Shown: positions 45,400-56,643 of the stretch, piece after piece | How the letters are laid out: each line of letters starts with the position of its first letter | How positions within the stretch are numbered: position 1 is the first letter of the stretch | Assembly (NCBI GenBank): GCA_022818135.1 | Contig: JAFMSR010000010.1 | Location: 37,261,493 to 37,325,492 of the forward strand | Origin: Saxidomus purpurata | Taxonomy: Eukaryota > Mollusca > Bivalvia > Venerida > Veneridae | Direction: 5' to 3' | DNA: 64,000 nucleotides | Made by a program: the position numbers and the translations under genes | Notes under the pieces: generated by a model | What the model saw: the letters and a program-made list of their open reading frames with translations, nothing else | What the model was told of the DNA's origin: nothing | The model's database searches: none

Positions 45400-46191
45400 G
45401 AAGAAAAGAGCATATAATACAGATTGCTGCAAGAAGAGACCGGGAAAATTTCAACACTTACATCCTACCAAAGAAGCCAATTTCTAAAAGAGCAAGACTT
45501 AGTGATATCACAAAAATAGATGTTGTTGGCAATCAGATGTTTTACAGAAATAGTGCTGTCAACAGTTTGAAGTGTTTATGAAGCCTTGAATTGTTTTATT
45601 GATTTTTTGTCAAAATCTGAAGATAATGTGCTAGTAGGTCATAACTGTAGATCATTTGACTGTCCAATTTTAACAAATGCTTTACATAAATGTAGGTTGT
45701 ATTCACAATTTTGTAATCATGTTACTGGATTTGTTGATGCAAGAAAGGTTTTTAACTCTTTTAAACTATGTACTCAGCAGTATCTTGCAGAGCATTTTCT
45801 CAAAGAGCAGTACAATGCACACAATGCTTTGGATGATGTCATAACTCTTCAGAGGATTGTTGAAACTGCTTCTTTAGCAAATGAATTTGTAAAAGGTTCA
45901 TTTGCTGTTGAATTTTGTTCAGATGCATATAAGTACTTGAGACAGGTTAGTCAAAATCTTCCATCTTTACAACCATTAATAGATACAAAGACAGTGAGTA
46001 ATGATATTGCTAAGTGTATAGCAGGAAGTGGACTTAATTTGTCACACTTGATTCTAGCAATTAAACGGAGTGGTCCAAGTGGCATAGAAGATCTTTTTTC
46101 AGAGTTGTCCATCAGCAAAAAAGTCTGTGTGACTAAGTCGCAAAAAATTATTCATGCTGTTGCCAAGTTTTTAGAGGAACTTAATCATTGA
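45400..46191 (+). pseudogene. DEDDh exonuclease-domain terminal exon with one frameshift
   Basis: After 'aaatgaatttcag' the frame opens 'RKEHIIQIAARRDRENFNTY', the strand that normally follows the first exonuclease motif (D-x-E). It closes at TGA 45579-45581. A one-base shift near 45573 leads into the frame ending at 46191 with 'LVGHNCRSFDCPIL' (motif II, Asp) and 'YNAHNALDDVITLQ' (motif III, His and Asp). The closest pattern I know is the EXOIII-type domain of animal PML-like and transposon-linked proteins. Motif I is not in this exon and I cannot find it upstream. Apart from the shift the frame is clean. Confidence 0.65.
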
Positions 46192-46199
46192 TAGTGATA

Positions 46200-48475
46200 A
46201 ATGAATTATTGTTTTTGAGGTCATTTATATCTCATCCTTTCTTTTTGAAAAGCACTTTGTCATTTCAATGTACTAAGGTTGGCACAGCTGTGTTAATTTA
46301 TAGTATTGATTACATATCTGCATAGTAAATGATATCAAGATTTTTAAAATCATGACCCCTTGGTCAAATTGACTCAGCAATGAGGGTTATTATTTTTACT
46401 GTTCATTAATTTATAATATTCTTGATATGAATTCTTGTAAATTTCTAGAAGTATTGGTGTTTTTGACAGACATCAAAATACCTCAGTTTTCTTTAAGTAA
46501 TTTTCCTCTCCAAGAGTTCTGTTGAGGTAGTACCTTCACCAGTCTCAAAAATAGACATTCTATTTTTTTTCTGGACTTATTTGCATTATGCCAAGTGTTT
46601 TGGCATTGCTCCTATTTATAAGAATAGATACTTTTAGTATAAATATTTCTATTTGGTGGAAATCCCTTTGGCTATATATAGCATTGGATAAGCAGTTTGT
46701 ATACCAGTCTGTCCGTCAGTAACAGTTTCTGTACATTGTAATATTTGTTGATTTTGAGTGTTACTCTGTTTTGACATTCATTTGTAAGGGGGGCTTGCAA
46801 ATTAAATTACCCACATTATTAAAAGTTGCAAGTACATATCATTGAAAGTAATGTAATCAAAAATAATTTTCATTTTACATGATAATTTTCTGAAGAATAT
46901 TTATGTATTTTATGAATCATTTGAAACATTATTGAATAAATGTTATGAATGAATGAGAACTGATTTGAGGTAAATGAACTTAAATTGTATTGCATACGTT
47001 CTATGTGGTTGGAATATGTAATATGTAAGTGAAGTAGTTTATAGTTCTAATGAACAAAATGTTATGAAAAGAATGAAAATCGCCTAGGATGGTACAATAA
47101 AGAATGGATTAAAAGACTGTTCACGGTAGCTTTAAAAATGTCAAAAGTTTCTATCTATATCCATGTAAACATCGAATCATTTTATATGTTTATGTAAATA
47201 TTTAATAAGTAGTGAAAAGTTTTTATTGTCCTCCAGTAAAACAACCGGTATCGGTCAAATATGCTGGTATCGGGTATCTGGTAACAGTTACTAAATTGTA
47301 AATGCACAAACCAGAAAGTCAAGTATTTGCTATACACGAACCTAGAATATAAGTTTATTGTGTCTCTGTTATTAAGTCTGTAAAGTTAATTTGCATCTCC
47401 CATTTCAAAATATGTACATGAAAGCTTTGTTTGTAGGCCCACTGTGATAGGTAGTATCACAGTTTTTTTTGTGTTTCTTCAAGAACATTTTCTAATATAA
47501 CTTGGTTGATGGTTGCAAAATCTGGCTGTGTTTTTGCCAAAACTTAATTGATTAGTTCAGTTTTACAGCAAATTTTGGATTACATTTTTGCCCAATTCAA
47601 ATCCAGTCTGAAAAGTAACTTCGAAGCAGCCACTGAAGCAAAAGGTGGTGAAATTTTAGGCAAGTAATTATCATATAACATTTAATGCAAGGTACAATAT
47701 GTATATGAATAGCAAGTTGAATATAATATGGAACTTTCTGGAAAATCAAAAGTACTGTGAATGTAATAGATTTTGCTGTATTTGTTGTTACTCCTATGTA
47801 CATGTATATATGACAAATTGCATTTTGATTGTTATATCACAACCAGTGTTTCACATAAACTAGAATAATACGCAGTGTCTGTTCCATGGCAGTGTCTCGT
47901 TTTATATTTTTTGAGCATCAACTGTTCATTTTGAGCTTTGAGGATCACTGGATCTACTGTGCCCTCAATTTTGCTTCAAACAATTAATATAGAACCATTT
48001 GATTGAACTTCATCAAATCATAGAATTTAACTCTTATCAGATTGTATTCAAACAGTTACTCTTGACTTAACTGCTGTGCAGGCAGGGTTAAAAATAGGAA
48101 AGTCTTTGAAATCTTGTGAAAATCTGCACAGCTCGAAACTTAGATAAATACTTTATAGCATGGTTTAGTGGTCCGACAAATTTGCTAAAGATAAGGGTGG
48201 TCCTTAGAAGTGCAAGTCAAGTCAAAACTGGGGCTGCTGCTTCCACATCCACTTAGTAAGCATTATGCTCTGTGCAGCTAAAAGTAAATAAGTAGCATTC
48301 CCGGAAAAAGCAGTTGGTTACTATTTATAGCATTATTCCTGAACCGAGGTCCGTCATGGTTGTATTAATTAAGGTCGTAATGTACTAAATGTGTTATTTC
48401 ATGCTTTCAGTATGAATTTTACAAACACTATCTTCTTTTTAAGGTTTAAGTGTTTTCTTTACTTTCCTTATTCCC
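46200..48475. other. AT-rich region after the exonuclease exon
   Basis: Candidate polyadenylation signals AATAAA occur near 46935 and 47097 downstream of the exonuclease stop. No other gene, RNA or repeat boundary is evident; short frames lack domains. Confidence 0.4.
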
Positions 48476-48479
48476 AACT

Positions 48480-48895
48480 GTTAAAATTTCAATGAAACTA
48501 GCGTTGAAATGGAAGGTTATATATGACCTTTAATCTCTAATTGTGACATTGACCTCAAGTTTGGTCATGATTTCTGCACATCATGTAGTTAAGGTGAACA
48601 TCTGACCAAAGTTTCCTGAAAATCCTTTGAGGGGTTAAGGAGATATGGAGCGGACACAAAATGCAAAGCTTGAACATTTGACCTTGAGCTGTGACCTTGA
48701 GCTGGTGCTGTTGGTTCAAGAGTTATGGACATTGCATAGTTGAGGTGAACATCTGACCAAAGTTTCATGAAAATCCTTCAAGGGGTTTATTAGATATGGA
48801 GCGGACAGGATTTTGCCGAAAACACAGATGGATGGACAAACATCCATGGCAAAAATAATGTCTCTCCAAATTTCTAGGGGAGAGATATAACTCTT
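48480..48895 (+). repeat. Interspersed repeat with 'gaacatctgaccaaagtttc' units
   Basis: Two ~130-bp units share 'aaggtgaacatctgaccaaa', 'gaaaatcctt' and 'agatatggagcggaca'. The 3' end has 'gatggacaaacatccatggc' (hairpin). Nuclear-receptor-like half sites 'tgaccttgag' occur twice. Confidence 0.7.
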
Positions 48896-49778
48896 AGCTG
48901 AAGTGATAAACCTAACACAGATATATTCATTATAGTGGTACTCTACCTTTTTTTAAAAAATGGCTCCCATTAGGTCAAGTTTTACCCTGCCTGGACAGTC
49001 GATTGTTTCCTTTGACTTGAAAACGACGCAACACATACAGCACATATTTAGCTTACATATTTATCGAGTTTCTTTGAGTTATTGTCTTAGTCAGGTGAGT
49101 GATACAGGGCCATCATGGCTCAATTTTCTTCAAAAGATCAATGTAAGGATGTTGTGTTGGGTGTTGTAACTTTACATCTACTGGTCTATAAGGAGAGCCC
49201 TTGTAATTTTCAGTTAGCTGTGATATTCCTGTGTTCAGTGGCTCAAAATGATTTCTTGTTCCACAAAAGATGCAGTGTTATTTCTGATACAATGGTTCCA
49301 TTGTGCAGCTGACCAGGCTGGGAACCATTTTTTTTTTTCATTCAAAGGAGCCTGTAAGGATGCTATAGAGCAAGTTTGATACTGATATGCCATTTCAGAA
49401 TGCTGACGATGGGCAACGGACAATTGGCACAGGAAGACAACTCACTTGTACTAACAGCTTGTTCAGTATCTTCGTCTCATTTGAGCTAAATATCTAGTAT
49501 GGAATATTATTGTTGAATTAATATGAAATCAGGTAGGCGATTTGACAACACATTAATGAAAGAGAAAGTAATTCCTGTCCCTTTCTATAATCCCTCTTTC
49601 CAAATCAAATGAAACTTGTTTATCTCGGTAGAAGTTAATGAAATATTTATTTTAAAATTGTTTCGTCAACAGAGCTAAATAGCCCGATATTGCATATTAA
49701 CGTGGCCTCTAAAATGATAAAATAGACCGTCAAAGTCAGATGCCGGACATAAGTGATTACTATAAATACATAGAGGAT

Positions 49779-49915
49779 ATTTGTTTGTTTTAAGTGGATA
49801 TGAAATATATCTCTTCCAGAAGTGATACAATTTTAATATTTTCATGAGCGCAAAGCCAAGTTAAAATTGTATCACTTCGAGTAGAGATATATTCCATATC
49901 CTCTAAAAACAAATT
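49779..49915. repeat. Long hairpin / fold-back repeat
   Basis: Arms of about 55-58 bp (49779-49836 and 49861-49915) pair around a 24-nt loop. The inner 18 bp 'gaagtgatacaattttaa' / 'ttaaaattgtatcacttc' match perfectly and the outer arm matches with a few mismatches. It is either a MITE-like palindrome or a hairpin-forming transcript. Confidence 0.8.
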
Positions 49916-50269
49916 TTTCTATTTATTTTATGCTATTAAAAATGTATATGCACCACTGAAAAAGTAGATCTATAGACAGACCTATATCACACACACTGTG
50001 ACTGATATATCTATATTTCACCGATATAACAAAGTATTTTGTTATTTTACACTCATCAGGGGCTAAAATGGCACAAAACGATCATAGTATATAAGTATTC
50101 AACTTAAATATGGACAGGTACAGTGCAGGAGGTAGTTGACACATTGTGTACAGGTACAGTACAGGGGGTAGTTAACATTGTCTAAATAATTTATATTCAA
50201 ACTTTGTCATACTGCATTTCTCGTGCTACATTTATCACACTACATTTCTCGTGCTATATTTTATTCATG

Positions 50270-50365
50270 TGTTGAATGTTCTACAATCTTAAGAGGCTCG
50301 CAGGAAAGATTGGACTAGACTCAACTGTATTGCCTCTATAAATAAAGTCTTTATTATTATTATCA
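50270..50365 (+). repeat. LINE/SINE 3' tail
   Basis: 'ttgcctctataaataaagtc' followed by '(tta)n' is a typical 3' terminus of a non-LTR element. No coding sequence of it remains upstream. Confidence 0.4.
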
Positions 50366-50910
50366 TGCCCCCCTTTGAAAAAGAGGGGTATATTGATTTG
50401 TAGATGTTGGTCGGTCTGTCAACTGGTTTCAGGATGATAACTCAAGGACAGTTGGCCCTAGGATCCTGAAACGTGATGTGGAGGTTGGTCATGACCAGCA
50501 GAGGACCCCTATTGTTGGCTCACCTGGCACAAAGTCAAACAAGGGCCATAATTTGTACTAAATTTAAACAAGAGTTATCTGTCTTGACTGTGTGACACCC
50601 CTGAAGACATGAACAAGTTTCAAGTCAATATCACAAGTGCTTACTTGAGATATGTGCACGATAGTACCTAGCAGGCAAAACTTTAACCAAATTTTCAAAG
50701 TCAAACAAGGGCCATAATTTGTACTAAATTTAAACAAGAGTTATCTGTCTTGACTGTGTGACACCCCTGAAGACATGAACAAATTTCAAGTCAATATCAC
50801 AAGTGGTTACTTGAGATATGTGCATGATAGTACCTAGCAGGCATAACTGTAACCAAAGATGCAGCGTCGATGCTCTCCATATCCTCCCGACTATTCGAGC
50901 TAAAATAGTT
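50366..50910 (+). repeat. Interspersed repeats with 'caagggccataatttgtac' units
   Basis: A start hairpin 'atgcccccctttgaaaaaga' + GGGGTAT lies at 50365-50393. Two almost identical ~170-bp units begin at about 50530 and 50702 ('caaacaagggccataatttg', 'gtgtgacacccctgaagaca'). The end is 'attcgagctaaaat'. Confidence 0.75.
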
Positions 50911-50914
50911 TAAA

Positions 50915-51312
50915 TTTTTTTAGGGCGGGGGAGGGGGGTGTCAAAGGTCACTGTAACTAAAAATAGATTATTTAAATTTAAATATTTTATTGATTTATAT
51001 TTATCAAAAATATGACGAAAGAGAAAAATGTTTTTTTTAGGTCAAGGTCACTTCTAAAGACATTTTTTTAGTTTTAAATTGTTTTCAGCAAAATAAAATA
51101 AAATTTTAGAGGTCAAGGTCACTGTTACTTAATTTTTTTTCTCGAAATTTCTATTTTTGGATAATAAATTGAATAAAGAACAAAAATTCTTTTTTTTTTG
51201 AGGTCAAGGTCACGAATTTCACACTGACTTACTTTAAAAACTGTTCCTTTCATAGTAAAACTTTTGCATCAAGGGGGGCGGGCATTCGTGTTTTACAAAC
51301 AGCTCTTGTTTT
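50915..51312 (-). repeat. CAAGAGCTGTTTG-type repeat (minus orientation) with three DR0 motifs
   Basis: Read on the minus strand it starts 'caagagctgtttgtaaaaca'. On plus it carries AGGTCAAGGTCA at 51039-51050, 51110-51121 and 51201-51212, spaced about 70-90 bp. Confidence 0.7.
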
Positions 51313-51762
51313 TAAAAAATTTAAACTTAATACAAGAGTGCCAAACTGTTACAAAATAAGCCCATCAGAGAGACATAACTCAGTATGCCATAGGTTTTGA
51401 AAGTCCTTTATGAGCGAAGGAGCTGAGTAGCCTAATTTCATTATCTTATGATAATGCAAGGGCCGTAATCAATGCCTAGGGCGATATGGCTTGTTATTAA
51501 ACTTGGCCTAGATATAATACCAACGAATATTTTAAGCAACTTTAGCAAGTCTAGCAAAAGTCAGATGAAAACTGTTTGACTTATAGAGTGGACAAGACTA
51601 ATTTGGTAAAGATATTATGTCAACAAACAAACAGCAAGTTTGATGAAGATTATATGAACACTGTTTGACTTAGGAAACAGACAAAGCGTAGTGAATGCCA
51701 CCCTCCATGAGTGTTCCAATAATGTCCAAACCGTCATATAAAAATCAAAAACTAAATAGAAA
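51313..51762. repeat. Degenerate CAAGAG-type element
   Basis: It begins 'caagagtgccaaactgttac' (51333). Weak internal repeats 'gtttgacttatagagtgg' and 'gtttgacttaggaaacag' occur. No gene seen. Confidence 0.4.
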
Positions 51763-52670
51763 CAAGAGGGCCATGATGGACTTATAATGCTCATCGACTA
51801 CCTTAGCTATCATACAAGAGGTCATGATTCTAAAATAATTCGTAAAGGACCACAACACCATGCTCAGTAACATTCCAAATATCTATTCTCTGCCTGTCGG
51901 CCTTGTAGTTGCTCAAAGTTTTCCCTATATAAGCCTATATGAAAACAAGTGACCTCCCCCACTCCCGAGGAGGGTTAATATTGACCAGGGGGTTATGATT
52001 TGAACCAACTAAGTATGGGTCCACTTAACATTTCTACATGCCAAATATCTCATCTCTAGGTCTTGTGGTTTCAGAGAAGAAAATTTTATTCAAGTTTTTC
52101 CTATATAAGCCTATGTAAAACCAAGTGACCATCCAGGCGGGGTCAATTTTGACCCAGGGCTCATAATTTGAACAATCTTGGTAGAGGTCCACTAGCCAAT
52201 GCCACATGCTAAATATCTAAGCTCTAGGCCCTGTGGTTTCAGAGAAGAAAATTTTATTCAAGTTTTTCCTATATAAGCCTATGTAAAGATAAGTGACCCC
52301 TGGGTGGGGTCAATTTTGACCCGGGGGTCATAATTTGAACAATCTTGGTAGAGGTCTACTAGACAATGCTACATGCTAAATATCTAAGCTCTAGGCCTTG
52401 CGGTTTCAGAGAAGAAGATTTTGTAAGTATTTCCTATTTGTTGCCATAGCAACAAGAGTTTTGCATGGAATGGAATTCTTTGAACAACTTTGATAAAGCT
52501 TCATGCAAGGAACATTCTTGCAAAGTCTCATCAACATTGGCCCAGTGGTTACAATGTACTGAGGAGATGTCGTTTGAAGGAAATCCAGAACGGACGGACA
52601 ACGTACGACAGACCCCGGGCACTCAGTGATCCTAATAGCTCATTCTGGCACTTTGTGCCAGGTGAGCTAG
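51763..52670 (+). repeat. CAAGAG-type element, well preserved
   Basis: It opens 'caagagggccatgatggact'. Four ~170-bp sub-units follow ('aatttgaacaatcttggtag', 'atatctaagctctaggcc', 'tttttcctatataagcctat'). The end has a GACGGAC stretch and the hairpin 'attctggcactttgtgccag' plus 'gtgagct'. It is the best reference copy of this family in the window. Confidence 0.8.
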
Positions 52671-52792
52671 AATGCAATATGTTAAATTCATCACATGTGT
52701 ATTTATGAACAACTAATAAATTAAAAATATTTAATGAGAATATATCAATAAGTCCTCTTTGCATCTTACATTGTACGTGAATATCATAACAA

Positions 52793-54267
52793 TTACAAAA
52801 CTCCTGCATGTTTTTTCATATGTCTCCTCAGACTATAACTCCAATTACATGCAAAATCACAAACATTACATTTTAAACCTTTCTCTCCTGTATGTGTAAC
52901 CATATGATTTTTAAGATAACCTCTCTGATTACATGCAAAATCACAAATATCACATTTAAACGGTTTCTCTCCTGTATGTATTCTCAAATGACTCTTCATA
53001 TTTCCACTCTGATTACATGCAAAATCACAAATATCACATTTAAAGAGCTTCTCACCTGTATGTTTAACCATATGTCTCTCTAGATTAACCCTCTGATTAC
53101 CTGCATAATCACAAATATCACATTTAAAGCATTTCTCTCCTGTATGTATTCTCAAATGACTCTTCATGTTACCACTCTGATTACATGCAAAATCACAAAC
53201 ATTACATTTAAAGGGTTTATCTCCTGTATGAATTTTCATATGTTTCTTCAGACTGCTACTCTGATGACATGCATAATCACAAACATCACATTTAAAGCAT
53301 TTCTCTCCTGTATGAATTCTCATATGTTGCTTCAGACTGCTACTCTGATGACATGCATAATCACAAATATCACATTTAAAGCATTTCTCTCCTGTATGTA
53401 TTCTCAAATGACTCTTCATATTTCCACTTTGATGACATGCAAAATCACAAACATTACATTTAAAGCATTTCTCTCCTGTATGAATTTTCATATGTGTTTT
53501 CAGATGACTGCTCCAATAACATGCATAATCACAAACATCACATTTAAAGCATTTCTTTCCTGTATGTATTCCCATATGTATCTTCAGATGACTGCTCGAT
53601 TTAAATGCATGGTCACAAACACCACATTTAAAGGGTTTATCTCCTGTATGTATTCTTATATGTGTCTTCAAACGACTGCTATAACTACTTACATAATCAC
53701 AAAAATCACATTTAAAGCATTTCTTCTGCGTCTTCAGTAAACTTTGATCATTACTTGCATGAGCATGTTTTTCTCCTTCAGTATGTTCCACCTTTACAGA
53801 ATGACTTTGTGCCACTGTAGAGTCAAAAGCATTTTCCACCTCTACAGAATGACTTTGTGCCACTGTAGAGTCAAAAGCATTTTCCACCTCTACAGAATGA
53901 CTTTGTGTCACTGTAGTGTCAAAAGCAGTATCCACCTTTACAGAATGACTTTGTGTCACTGTAGAGTCAAAAGCAGTTTCCACCTTTACAGAATGACTTT
54001 GTGTCACTGTTGAGTCAAAAGCAGTTTCCTCCTTTACAGAATGACTTTGTGTCACTGTTGAGTCAAAAGCAGGTTCAGTGACAGTTTTCTCATGCACCCT
54101 GCTCTGTTCTTTGTTCCATTCCATGTACTTGTCCCTCTCAGTCTTACTATGCCACTCATCTATATCACTCTGTGAAAGCTCGTCTCTACCATGCATTCTT
54201 ACAAGATGTCTTGTGTTGTACACAGCTGTAGTGAAGGCAACCTTACAAAACAAGCATGGATAGCATT
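52793..54267 (-). CDS. C2H2 zinc-finger protein, terminal exon
   Basis: The acceptor 'ttttgtctttcag' ends at 54268. From there to TAG/TAA-bounded 52793 one frame is open for about 490 codons. I prefer this to the ATG at 54373, which lies in the intron. A divergent finger 'CLFCKVAFTTAVYNTRHLVR' starts it. Then come a charged stretch, six copies of a 16-residue A-F-D-S-T-V-T-Q-S-H-S-V repeat, and eleven tandem canonical fingers (about 53730 down to 52800) joined by H-T-G-E/D-K linkers. Most fingers have an extra Cys (C-D-Y-A-C) after the C-x2-C pair. Finger arrays of this kind bind DNA in the nucleus; the target cannot be told. No stops or shifts are seen. Upstream exons and promoter are not identified in the window. 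Confidence 0.85.
53786..54073 (-). repeat. 48-bp coding minisatellite in the zinc-finger exon
   Basis: 'atgactttgt' recurs at 53801, 53849, 53897, 53945, 53993 and 54041, exactly 48 bp apart. It encodes six 16-residue repeats with only a few substitutions. The reading frame is kept throughout. Confidence 0.9.
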
Positions 54268-54389
54268 CTGAAAGACAAAATATGGATTTGAAATATTTTA
54301 ATGAAGTCGTCAAAACAATGAAGCTAATGTCAGTAGTCACATGTAAAAACAATAACCTTCCTGCTATGGTCACTTGTTTGTTTTAACCA

Positions 54390-55098
54390 GGCTTTCCTTG
54401 GAATTAACCTGATGACATAGTTTTAAATCCTAGATGATTTACACAAATATTCCGACCATATTCCATAATGATTCCAATGGGTTGTTAATGTCATCTGTTT
54501 TTACTGAGTAACCTAGTTTTTGACTAAATTTCATTAGGACAATCATACTGACTTATTTTTTCATGAAGATCCAATGAACAAAAGCTGTCCACATGACAGC
54601 ATGCTTGACCATGTTGACTAAACCAAGTACTTGCCAATAAAACAATACTGTTATCAGTAAATAGCAAAACAAAATTCAAACTCCATCTAGATTTCATCAA
54701 GATAATTATTTTGTCAACATTCCATGAAAATTCAATGAAAAATGCAACCTTTATTCTGTACACAAGGTTTTCCTATAATTTGACTCCGTCTGCAACTAGT
54801 TTTTTTTATCCATGATGACCCATATTCAAACTCAATCTATATTTCATCAAGCTAATTCAACGTTTTCCTATAATTTGATCCCATGACATAGCTTTTTGAC
54901 CCCAGATAACCAATATTTAAACTTGACCTTGATTTTATCAAGCAATCATACTATAAACCCTGAAGTTTACTGGAAATCCAGTGAAGAATGTATTCTGTTT
55001 TACCTCCACAAGGTTAAATGTTGACAGACAGACTACAAATAGACAACAAACAGACAACGGACTCTAGGCAATCACAATCGTTCACAGTGAGCTGAAAA
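54390..55098 (+). repeat. Degenerate interspersed repeat ending in 'agtgagctgaaaa'
   Basis: Repeating phrases 'cccatattcaaactc', 'atttcatcaagataatt' and 'ttttcctataatttga' recur about every 120 bp. The 3' end has a GACAGAC tract and 'cgttcacagtgagctgaaaa', the same layout as the CAAGAG-type elements. Confidence 0.55.
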
Positions 55099-55099
55099 T

Positions 55100-55745
55100 G
55101 AAATTATGAATTCTTTTCTATGAAGTCTGAAGTGGGAAACGTTCAATCCGAGTTGTCTTCAATGCAATACAAGTAACGTCGAGCTATTGTGCAAAAGTGG
55201 TAGGTTCATCATCAGACTCAAATGTACGGTGTTTCCTGTTTGTCACATATTTTCTCGACTTGTATGTCCGCGATTTTGTCTTTTTTTTGCGATTTTATTG
55301 GTATTAACAAATACTGAAGGTTATTTGACATGACACTAAATTTTTGATCCCCAACTATGAAATTTCCTCTATTTTGACATCCGATATCTCGATTTGACAT
55401 TTATCACCTGCCAAACAAGGTGCGAAAAGCTGCACGCGATTGTATTCACTCAATTGTCGTCTGCTGTCAGAGGTGCGAAAAAAACACCATGCGCGGCTAT
55501 TCACTCAGTGATTCGGTTAACGACCCGAAATTAATTAATTGTTTGTTTGCGACGTAAGCTGTGTAATATGCGGAATGGGTAATTTGTACTGAATTGTGTC
55601 AAAACTGAGTAAATTTATTTGCATTTATAAACATTAAGAAATGAAGATCTGGCAATTATAAATCGTGTCTTCAATACGTACACATTAGACAGATAACATT
55701 TCGATATTGAAAAAAAACTGGAAGAGTCATGTCGGAGGGCGGAAG
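55100..55745. other. Spacer upstream of the pogo-like frame
   Basis: It has slightly higher CpG content at about 55420-55560 than the surroundings, possibly an old promoter. No exon or repeat is assigned. Confidence 0.35.
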
Positions 55746-55747
55746 TC

Positions 55748-55894
55748 ATGAAGGACCCGGGGGATATCAAATCTTTCGGCACCGGGCACAAAAGCAAGAA
55801 GAGAAAGTTAAAAACAAAATCTTACACAGAGAAGTACCAGGCGATTCTTGAACTTGAACACAATTGTTTGTTTTACATGAATCAGATGAATTGA
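55748..55894 (+). pseudogene. pogo/Tigger-like transposase amino terminus (truncated)
   Basis: ATG at 55748 opens a 48-codon frame containing 'GHKSKKRKLKTKSYTEKYQA' and 'ILELE'. A basic leader then K-x-Y-T-x-x-x-K-x-x-x-I-x-E-L-E is the usual beginning of the Psq/CENP-B-type helix-turn-helix in pogo/Tigger transposases and their derivatives. After 'LELEH' the match ends and TGA follows. No donor site is visible there, so it looks cut off by later sequence. The assignment rests on a short motif. Confidence 0.35.
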
Positions 55895-55989
55895 ACATTT
55901 ATTTGATTTAAACCTATGAGCTAGTTTCACAACCTGTGTATTTCACAAATCATGGTGGAAAGAAGCAAACGTCTTTTTATCTACAATAC

Positions 55990-56017
55990 TCTTCCTTACC
56001 CCCCCCCCCCCCCCCCT
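55990..56017 (+). repeat. Poly-C tract
   Basis: An uninterrupted run of more than 15 C preceded by 'cttccttac'. The frames across it are artefacts. Confidence 0.9.
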
Positions 56018-56019
56018 CG

Positions 56020-56640
56020 TCACGCATATTTTATCCAACTTTGGTTATCTCGATTTTTTGTTATCTCGACTTATTTTCTTTGGTCCCAAAAAGATGAAGA
56101 TAACGAGTCGACTGTACATTGTTTCTATAGCTGTATCCATTACCATGCTGATAGCAAAACGCCAATTGATTTGTCCGCGTATTAATTCCGGTTCGCTAAG
56201 GTCACCATCTACGAAACCAAATCCAGTTCAGTTGACACAGTTTCAAACAGGGTTATTTCCCGTCTATTTTTATTGATTTTAATCGAGTAAATGTTACCAG
56301 CTACTGATAACGATATGCAGGGATATAAATTAACTTTGAAATGCCATTAGCCAGCCGGGCTCGTAACTTTTCAAATCGAGTAGCCCAGCTGAAAACCAAT
56401 TAGCTCAGATCAAAATGAACAATATTTACACAAATTTACATTGAATTGACGCAACAGTCAGAGTAACAGCTTTGACTTAAGTGGTGAATATACCCCACTG
56501 TCTGGATTACAACTGTTATAAAATCTATGTTGATGCTCCAAATTATTTTATTTTTACCCAACCATTCAAACTCTAACTATCACTGAAGGTGATGAATACC
56601 CCACTGACACAGTATTTAAAATTTATGTAATATTTGATGC
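56020..56640. other. Spacer, nothing recognised
   Basis: Short open frames only. 'atatacccc' / 'gaatacccc' fragments near 56490 and 56600 hint at a decayed 146-bp-family start. Confidence 0.35.
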
Positions 56641-56643
56641 TTT

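Noticed and set aside
53144..53740. 198-codon plus-strand open frame
   Set aside because: It is the antisense shadow of the zinc-finger array (period equal to the fingers, 'TCKITNITFK' repeats).
53744..54013. 89-codon plus-strand frame with 'FHLYRMTLCHCRVKS' repeats
   Set aside because: It is antisense of the 48-bp coding minisatellite of the zinc-finger exon.
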